From IMCC26256 sp046081705 (GTDB lineage Bacteria; Actinomycetota; Acidimicrobiia; IMCC26256), in NCBI GenBank assembly GCA_046081705.1, contig JBJTWK010000116.1, positions 1-28,725 on the forward strand: 28,725 nucleotides of DNA, written 5' to 3'. A model generated the notes under the pieces. The model was not told the origin of the DNA. It searched no databases and saw only the letters and a program-made list of their open reading frames with translations. Both the position numbers and the translations under genes were made by a program. Positions 23,520-28,725 of this stretch are shown here, in pieces (position 1 is the stretch's first letter; every line of letters begins with the position of its first letter).

Positions 23520-24359
23520 ATGCGCCGCACCATCATCGCAACGCTGTCCGTGCTCATCCTCACGGCGGCACTCGTCGCCTGCGGCGGGTCCGATGACGAT
23601 GCCGGCGGCGAACCCACGAAGCCGACCGCGAAGATCCCCACCCTCGACGTGCTCGTCACGAACGACGACGGGTACGCGGCGCCCGGCATCGACGCGCTCG
23701 TCGAGCGCCTGCGCGGGCTGCCCGGGATCGAGATCACCGTCGTCGCCCCGGCGACCAACCAGTCCGGGACCTCCGACCGGACCACCCCCGGCGACGTGTC
23801 GGCGCTGACCGCGGCGAAGGTCACGACCGCGAGCGGATTCCCGGCGACCGCGGTGACGGGGTTCCCGGCCGACGCCGTGAACTACGCGCTCGACGTGCTC
23901 GACCTCGAGCCCGACCTCGTCGTCGCCGGCTCGAACGCCGGGCAGAACCTCGGCGTCGTCGCACCGATCTCGGGCACCGTCGGCGCCGGCCGTACCGCGG
24001 TGCGGCGCGGCTACCCGGCGGTGGCGGTCAGCCAGGGCCTCGCCGACCCGGCGGACTTCGCGCCGAGCGTCGACACGGCGGTGGCCTGGATCGAACGGAA
24101 CCGGGCTGCGCTCTCGGGCAGCGTCGATCGGGCCGACCTCCTCGAGGTCGTGAGCGTCAACGCCCCGGCGTGCTCACCCATCCGCGGGGTGGTCGCCGTA
24201 CCGCTCGCGACCGTGCCCAACGGCGAGCCGGTCGACTGCGCGAGCACCGTGGCCGCCGGCCCGGACGACGCCGCGTCGTTCGCCCACGGCTTCGCGACCG
24301 TCACGTTCCTGACCGCCGACACGCAGACGGTCACGAGCACCACGTCCTGGCCCCGCTGA
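23520..24359 (+). CDS. Predicted lipoprotein with SurE 5'/3'-nucleotidase domain
   Basis: This is a 279-aa protein. It begins with a signal peptide (MRRTIIATLSVLILTAALVA) and a lipobox ending in Cys21, so it should be exported and lipid-anchored. A short acidic linker follows. The SurE domain starts at LDVLVTNDDGYAAPGI (42-57) with the metal ligands Asp49/Asp50, Ser82 in APATNQSG, and Asn139 in GSNAGQNLG. SGTVGAGRTA (151-160) also matches. SurE is usually a cytoplasmic metal-dependent nucleotidase and phosphatase; here it would work outside the membrane, possibly for phosphate or nucleotide scavenging. The C-terminal third is less like standard SurE. The ATG at 23520 has a G-rich ribosome-binding site. 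Its stop lies 3 nt from the convergent typA stop. Confidence 0.9.
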   Translation: MRRTIIATLSVLILTAALVACGGSDDDAGGEPTKPTAKIPTLDVLVTNDDGYAAPGIDALVERLRGLPGIEITVVAPATNQSGTSDRTTPGDVSALTAAKVTTASGFPATAVTGFPADAVNYALDVLDLEPDLVVAGSNAGQNLGVVAPISGTVGAGRTAVRRGYPAVAVSQGLADPADFAPSVDTAVAWIERNRAALSGSVDRADLLEVVSVNAPACSPIRGVVAVPLATVPNGEPVDCASTVAAGPDDAASFAHGFATVTFLTADTQTVTSTTSWPR

Positions 24360-24362
24360 GCC

Positions 24363-26198
24363 TCAACCCTCGCGGGGCGGTCGCTTGGAGTTGCGCAGGC
24401 GACCGCGGTCGCTCGCGGAGAGCACGGTCTTGCGCAGCCGGACGTTGCTCGGCGTCACCTCGACGCACTCGTCGTCCGAGATGAACTCGAGCGCCGCTTC
24501 GAGCGAGAGCAGACGGGGCGGCACGAGACGCACGAGGTCGTCCGAACCGGCCGCCCGCATGTTCGTGAGCTTCTTCTCCCGCGTCGGGTTCACATCCATC
24601 TCGTCGGGACGCGAGTTCTCCCCCACCATCATGCCCTCGTAGACGTCGACGCCCGGACCGATGAGCAGCGCTCCGCGCTCCTGGAGCGACATGAGCGAGT
24701 AGGTGGTGCTCACCCCGGTGCGGTCGGCGACCATCGAACCGTTCGGCCGGGTCCGGATCTCCCCGACCCAGGGCATCCAGCCGTCGAAGACGTGGTGGAG
24801 CATCCCGGTGCCGCGGGTCTCGGTGAGGAACTCGGTGCGGAACCCGATGAGGCCACGGGCCGGGACCCGGAAGTCCATGCGCACCCATCCGGTGCCGTGG
24901 TTCACCATCTGCTCGAGCCGACCCTTGCGGAGGGCGAGCAGCTGCGAGACCACGCCGAGGAAGTCCTCAGGCACGTCGATCGTGAGCCGCTCGACCGGCT
25001 CATGGACCTTGCCGTCGATCTCGCGGGTGACGACCTGGGGCTTGCCCACGGTGAGCTCGAAGCCCTCGCGTCGCATCGTCTCCACGAGGACCGCAAGCTG
25101 GAGCTCGCCCCGACCGCGGACCTCCCACGCGTCCGGGCGCTCGGTGTCCTGCACCCGCAGCGAGACGTTGCCGATGAGCTCCTGACGCAACCGTCCCTCG
25201 AGCACGCGGGCGGTCAGCTTGTCGCCGTCCCGACCGGCGAGGGGTGAGGTGTTGATGCCGATGGTCATCGAGAGGCTCGGCTCGTCGACCTGCAGCACCG
25301 GCAGCGGCCGGGGATCCTCGAGGTCGGCGAGGGTCTCCCCGATCGTGATGTCGGCGATGCCGGCGACCGCGATGACGTCGCCCGGGCCGGCGGTGGCGAC
25401 CTCGACCCGGTCGAGCGCCTCGGTCATGAACAGCTCGGTGATCCGAGCGCGTTCGATGGTGCCGTCGGTGCGGCACCACGCGACGGTCTGGCCCTTGCGC
25501 ACCTCGCCGTTGCGGACGCGCAGGATCGCGAGCCGCCCGAGGTACGGGGAGGCGTCGAGGTTCGTGACGAGGGCCTGGAACGGATGCCCCTCCTCGAACA
25601 CGGGGGCCGGGATGTGCTCGATGATGAGGTCACGCAGTGGGGTGAGGTCGCTCCCCTCCACCCCCTGCTCGAGCGAGGCCCAGCCGGCCTTCGCGTTGGT
25701 GTAGACGATGGGGAACTCGATCTGGCGCTCATCGGCGTCGAGATCGAGGAACAGCTCGTAGACCTCGTCGAGCACCTCCGCGATCCGGGCGTCCGGCCGG
25801 TCGACCTTGTTGATGACGAGGATGACCGGCAGGCGCTGCTCGAGTGCCTTGCGGAGGACGAAGCGGGTCTGGGGCAACGGCCCCTCGCTCGAGTCCACGA
25901 GCAGCAGGACCCCGTCGACCATGGCGAGCCCTCGCTCCACCTCGCCGCCGAAGTCGGCGTGACCCGGTGTGTCGATGACGTTGATCTTGATGTCGCCGTA
26001 ATCGATCGCCGTGTTCTTGGCGAGGATCGTGATGCCCTTCTCGCGCTCGAGGTCGTTGGAGTCCATGACCCGCTCAGCGACCTCCTGGTTCGCCCGGAAC
26101 GCGCCGGACTGCCACAGGAGGGCGTCGACGAGCGTGGTCTTGCCGTGGTCGACGTGCGCGACGATGGCGACGTTGCGCAGGTTCTCGCGCGCGGGCAT
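24363..26198 (-). CDS. typA: Ribosome-associated translational GTPase TypA/BipA
   Basis: This is a 611-aa translation-factor GTPase. The P-loop is AHVDHGKT (14-21), switch I includes REKGITI, G3 is DTPGHAD and G4 is NKVD. The C-terminal half has the EF-G-like domains and the TypA-specific end, with SLMSLQERGALLIGPG and GMMVGENSRPDEMDVNP. The length is the usual 600-620 aa. TypA binds the ribosome and helps its assembly or stress-dependent translation. The ATG at 26198 leads into ENLRNVAIVAHVDHGK, the standard start; the ribosome-binding site (AAAGG) is moderate. A TAGCCT -10 lies about 55 nt upstream, between typA and the peroxidase gene. Confidence 0.97.
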   Translation of the reverse strand: MPARENLRNVAIVAHVDHGKTTLVDALLWQSGAFRANQEVAERVMDSNDLEREKGITILAKNTAIDYGDIKINVIDTPGHADFGGEVERGLAMVDGVLLLVDSSEGPLPQTRFVLRKALEQRLPVILVINKVDRPDARIAEVLDEVYELFLDLDADERQIEFPIVYTNAKAGWASLEQGVEGSDLTPLRDLIIEHIPAPVFEEGHPFQALVTNLDASPYLGRLAILRVRNGEVRKGQTVAWCRTDGTIERARITELFMTEALDRVEVATAGPGDVIAVAGIADITIGETLADLEDPRPLPVLQVDEPSLSMTIGINTSPLAGRDGDKLTARVLEGRLRQELIGNVSLRVQDTERPDAWEVRGRGELQLAVLVETMRREGFELTVGKPQVVTREIDGKVHEPVERLTIDVPEDFLGVVSQLLALRKGRLEQMVNHGTGWVRMDFRVPARGLIGFRTEFLTETRGTGMLHHVFDGWMPWVGEIRTRPNGSMVADRTGVSTTYSLMSLQERGALLIGPGVDVYEGMMVGENSRPDEMDVNPTREKKLTNMRAAGSDDLVRLVPPRLLSLEAALEFISDDECVEVTPSNVRLRKTVLSASDRGRLRNSKRPPREG

Positions 26199-26252
26199 GC
26201 AGGTGACCTTTCGGGGGTGCCGGCCGGCCGGGGGTGGCGGCGGCGCCCACGG

Positions 26253-26258
26253 AGGCTA
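26253..26258 (-). promoter_or_regulatory. Probable -10 element of typA
   Basis: TAGCCT on the minus strand, giving a leader of about 48 nt. It begins only 5 nt after the peroxidase stop codon, so typA has a promoter of its own even if the peroxidase transcript reads through. Confidence 0.45.
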
Positions 26259-26263
26259 CCCGC

Positions 26264-26749
26264 CTAGCCCAGCGCAGCCTCGATCGCCGAGACGATGGCG
26301 GCGTCCTCGGGCTCGACCACCGGCGAGAACCGGCCGATGACCGTGCCATCGCGGCCCACGAGGAACTTCTCGAAGTTCCAGCGGATGTCCCCGGTGTGGC
26401 CCTCGGCGTCGGCCACCGGGGTCAGTCGCTCGTAGAGCGCGTGACGCCCGTCGCCGTTCACCTCAATCTTCTCGGTGAGCGGGAAGTCGACCCCGTAGGT
26501 GGTCGAGCAGAACGTGGCGATCTCCTCGGGCGTGCCCGGCTCCTGCTCGAGGAACTGGTTGCACGGCACCCCGAGCACGGTGAACCCGCGGTCGCGGTAC
26601 GCGCCGTGGAGCCGCACGAGGCCCTCGTACTGCGGGGTGAGCCCGCAGGCCGAGGCGACGTTCACGACGAGCGTGACGGTGCCGTCGGTCGCGGCGAGCG
26701 CGCCCGGCGTTCCGTCGAGGGCGGCGAGCTGGATGTCGGAGAGCGGCAC
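26264..26749 (-). CDS. Glutathione peroxidase family thiol peroxidase
   Basis: This is a 161-aa cytoplasmic peroxidase of the thioredoxin-fold GPx family. The peroxidatic residue is Cys35 in NVASACGLTPQYEGL; the rest of the catalytic set is Gln65 in VPCNQF and Trp124/Asn125 in WNFEKFLV. It has Cys, not selenocysteine, as is usual in bacteria. Cys63 and Cys81 are further cysteines, and one could act as a resolving residue. Actinobacteria generally lack glutathione, so thioredoxin or mycothiol is the likelier reductant. The GTG at 26749 has a good AGAGGAG ribosome-binding site and a TACCGT -10 about 30 nt upstream. It precedes typA on the same strand. Confidence 0.94.
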   Translation of the reverse strand: MPLSDIQLAALDGTPGALAATDGTVTLVVNVASACGLTPQYEGLVRLHGAYRDRGFTVLGVPCNQFLEQEPGTPEEIATFCSTTYGVDFPLTEKIEVNGDGRHALYERLTPVADAEGHTGDIRWNFEKFLVGRDGTVIGRFSPVVEPEDAAIVSAIEAALG

Positions 26750-26779
26750 GGTGGGACTCCTCTGGTCGGCGATCGCCGC

Positions 26780-26785
26780 ACGGTA
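26780..26785 (-). promoter_or_regulatory. Probable -10 element of the peroxidase gene
   Basis: TACCGT on the minus strand. The expected leader is about 24 nt and includes the AGAGGAG ribosome-binding site. The remaining stretch up to the beta-helix gene start at 26956 holds no further feature I can support. Confidence 0.45.
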
Positions 26786-26955
26786 CCCGCGCCGCCCGGG
26801 CCGGGCCCAAGGGCCTGGGCGAGCGCCGATTCCCACGCGACGACCCGGGGCAAAGGATGCGAACGACCACGCTCGCTCAAGGATCCCGGCCCTGGGGCCG
26901 ATGGTGCCCACGGAGCGTGGCGGGCAAGGGCCGCGCCGGAGACATCGGAGCACAG

Positions 26956-28350
26956 ATGCGCAACGTCGGGAGCGGAGCCCGCCGGATCGCCGTGGTGGCC
27001 GGAACGGCCGCCATCACCCTCTCGAGCCTGGGGCTCGCGTCCATCGCCCACGCGGCGACGCCCGCGCCCTGCCCGACCGACCCGCCTCCCGCGTGGTCCT
27101 CGGCGGCCCGCGCGCTGCCGATCGGCTGCGCCGGCGGAGCGGCGAGCGCCGCGGCCGCCACCGCGCCGACACCCACGGCGGCACCGACCCGCTCGCCGGC
27201 CGTCGGTGTGGCCGGGGTCTACACCGTGCCCGCGTCGATCGACCCGACCGGCGGCACCGAGGTGTCCGACGCGTTGCAGCAGTGGCTCGCGAGCATCCCG
27301 GCGGCGAGCGCGGCGAACCCGATCACGGTCCGGTTCCAGCCGAACGCGAACTACTGGCTCGATTACACGCTCCTGCTGCGCAAGCGCGCGGGCGCGACCG
27401 GCGGGATCGTCGGCAACATGTGGCGCGCCCTTGCGGGCTTCGACCTCTCGAACGTGACCCTCGACCTCAACGGGGCCACGCTGCAGCAGCGCACGACGAC
27501 CCCATGGCGGTACGGCAACGGCGCAGTGCTCGACGCCCGGAAGCGCTGGGGCAACCCGATGCTCTTCACGGCCGGCGCTACGAACGTGCGCATCACGAAC
27601 GGCACGCTCGTCGGCTCACAGACCGGCGGTCGGTACGACCCCGATCGTGAGGACTGGATGGGGATCCTCATCGGTGGGGACAACGACGACGACCTGGCCG
27701 CATCCATGCGGGTCGACCGGATGACGATCCGCAACGTCTGGGGGGACTTCGTCTACCTTGCGAGCCAGACCTCACGCGGCAAGCTGCTCAAGGACGTCAC
27801 GATCGAGGACAACACCATGCGATCGGCCGGTCGGCACGGGATCGTGATTCACGGCGGCACCAACGTGGCGATCCGCCGCAACACCATCGTCGGGGCCCGG
27901 CGCATCACGTTCGACTCCGAGCCCGCCGCGGTGCACGGGTGGCAGGACGTCGCGATCACCGACAACACGGTGACCGCCGGCTCGCTCGGCTTCTTCCAGT
28001 ACATCGGCCAGCGCACGAGCGTGGCCTCCGGCCTCACGATCACGAACAACACGATCACGCGCGGTCACTGCACGGTCGAGACCTCCAACAACTCCGACGC
28101 CCTCCGCGACCGCCTCGTGATCACTGGGAATCGGAGCACCGACCCAGACGAGTTCCGGCGGTCGGTGCTCCACCGGTCCCTCATCTCGGTGTGGCGCTGG
28201 TCGGGTGTGACGATTGCCGACAACAGCGACCGGGTCCACGTGAACTCCCGGACGTACGCGGTCTCGACCCCGGGCTCGGTGGGGACGGTCGCCCGCAACG
28301 ACTGGACCGGCGCTGCGGCCCTCGCCGCCGCCCGACCCGTGCTTCGCTAG
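26956..28350 (+). CDS. Secreted right-handed parallel beta-helix protein
   Basis: This is a 464-aa exported protein. The signal peptide has a basic start (GARR), a hydrophobic core and an AHA cleavage site near residue 33. A low-complexity Ala/Thr/Pro linker follows (about 35-80). The rest carries repeated beta-helix rungs, seen as VTIEDNTMRSAG, VAIRRNTIVGA, VAITDNTVTAG, LTITNNTITRG, LVITGNRS and VTIADNSD. Such folds are found in pectate-lyase-like polysaccharide enzymes and surface proteins. No specific catalytic set is recognisable, so the substrate is unknown. I chose the ATG at 26956 because the signal peptide then starts properly and a GGAG lies upstream; an earlier in-frame ATG at 26857 would add a non-conserved stretch before it. 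Confidence 0.88.
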   Translation: MRNVGSGARRIAVVAGTAAITLSSLGLASIAHAATPAPCPTDPPPAWSSAARALPIGCAGGAASAAAATAPTPTAAPTRSPAVGVAGVYTVPASIDPTGGTEVSDALQQWLASIPAASAANPITVRFQPNANYWLDYTLLLRKRAGATGGIVGNMWRALAGFDLSNVTLDLNGATLQQRTTTPWRYGNGAVLDARKRWGNPMLFTAGATNVRITNGTLVGSQTGGRYDPDREDWMGILIGGDNDDDLAASMRVDRMTIRNVWGDFVYLASQTSRGKLLKDVTIEDNTMRSAGRHGIVIHGGTNVAIRRNTIVGARRITFDSEPAAVHGWQDVAITDNTVTAGSLGFFQYIGQRTSVASGLTITNNTITRGHCTVETSNNSDALRDRLVITGNRSTDPDEFRRSVLHRSLISVWRWSGVTIADNSDRVHVNSRTYAVSTPGSVGTVARNDWTGAAALAAARPVLR

Positions 28351-28353
28351 CCT
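28348..28353 (+). promoter_or_regulatory. Probable -10 element of the universal stress gene
   Basis: TAGCCT on the plus strand. Its first three bases are the TAG stop codon of the beta-helix gene. The leader would be about 55 nt and contains an AAGGGG ribosome-binding site. Confidence 0.4.
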
Positions 28354-28415
28354 CCGCCGAGCGGTCCACCCGGTCGGTCGGACCCGACGGACTCGGCGAA
28401 GGGGCGCGAGCAGCG

Positions 28416-28725
28416 ATGTACCAGTCGATCGTGGTGGGGACGGACGGTTCGGAGAAGGACCTCGCGGTCGTGCGTCGGGCGGTCGAACTCGCCGCGGCGC
28501 TCGGCGCCACGGTGCACATCGCGCACGGCTTCAAGCCGGTGACCTCGATCGCCGCGGGGATCGCGGACAGCGCACCCGGCGCGTCGAGCGTCGACTTCGA
28601 GGCGCTCGACGAGGCGATCGACGCGGAGAACCAGCACGTCATCGGCGACGCGGCGACCATCGCCACCGAGGCCGGCGTGCCGGTCACCACCCATGCGGTG
28701 GCCGGTGAGCCCGCCGACGTCCTGT
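28416..28725 (+). CDS. Universal stress protein (UspA family), 3' partial
   Basis: The gene begins with an ATG at 28416 and stays open to the window edge, giving 103 codons. The start MYQSIVVGTDGSEKD is the typical first strand and loop of UspA domains, with the nucleotide-contacting Asp. ALGATVHIAHGFKP forms the second strand. The glycine-rich ATP-binding motif expected near the C-terminus lies beyond the window, so nucleotide binding cannot be judged. These are cytoplasmic proteins induced in stress or dormancy. A G-rich ribosome-binding site precedes the start, and a TAGCCT -10 overlaps the previous stop codon. Confidence 0.9.
   Translation, partial: MYQSIVVGTDGSEKDLAVVRRAVELAAALGATVHIAHGFKPVTSIAAGIADSAPGASSVDFEALDEAIDAENQHVIGDAATIATEAGVPVTTHAVAGEPADVL

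Noticed and set aside
1..28725. A multi-gene defence, biosynthetic or mobile system
   Set aside because: No cluster of nucleases, toxins, synthases, integrases or att sites was seen; the genes look like dispersed housekeeping and accessory functions.

Overview
The window is a GC-rich (roughly 70 %), densely coded segment of a bacterial chromosome. It looks actinobacterial. The lineage hints are an HU protein with a long Lys/Ala C-terminal tail, a DUF3097 protein, a cytochrome P450 of the CYP124/125/142 type, a HelD-type RNA polymerase recycling protein, frequent GTG starts, four-base GTGA stop/start overlaps, and several apparently leaderless promoters (TANNNT placed 7-8 nt before the start codon). 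A class such as Acidimicrobiia would fit, but that is inference. I see no rRNA, tRNA, complete insertion sequence, prophage or CRISPR array.

Layout: (1) 1-3942 (+) holds the end of an oligopeptide/dipeptide ABC importer operon: two permeases and two ATPases, with the substrate-binding gene presumably upstream. (2) 4020-4165 is a 73-bp tandem repeat that copies the 3' end of the next gene. (3) 4130-6330 (-) is fumC translationally coupled to a short-chain reductase resembling 3-ketodihydrosphingosine reductase. (4) 6506-12342 holds two metallopeptidase-type proteins, DUF885 (+) and oligoendopeptidase F (-), with helD upstream of pepF. (5) 12452-14580 (-) holds a quinone-reductase-like enzyme, then a small protein that matches only the N-terminal half of TnpB, coupled by GTGA to a histidine phosphatase. 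(6) 14699-18812 (+) holds an orphan OmpR-type response regulator, an NTF2-like protein, a zinc alcohol dehydrogenase coupled to a Nudix hydrolase, and a protein with the exact zinc motif of COQ4. (7) 18808-18880 is a 26-bp tandem repeat between convergent genes. (8) 18869-22500 (-) holds a two-gene SDR/epimerase operon, hup and a P450. (9) 22588-28725 holds DUF3097 (+), a lipoprotein version of SurE (+), typA (-), a glutathione-peroxidase-type enzyme (-), a secreted beta-helix protein (+) and a universal stress protein cut by the window edge (+).

Most of the window is ordinary housekeeping and accessory metabolism. The items most worth a second look are the stand-alone TnpB N-terminal-domain protein, the COQ4-motif protein in a probable menaquinone user, the two tandem repeats that each copy a gene's 3' terminus including its stop codon, the set of leaderless promoters, and the membrane-anchored SurE.
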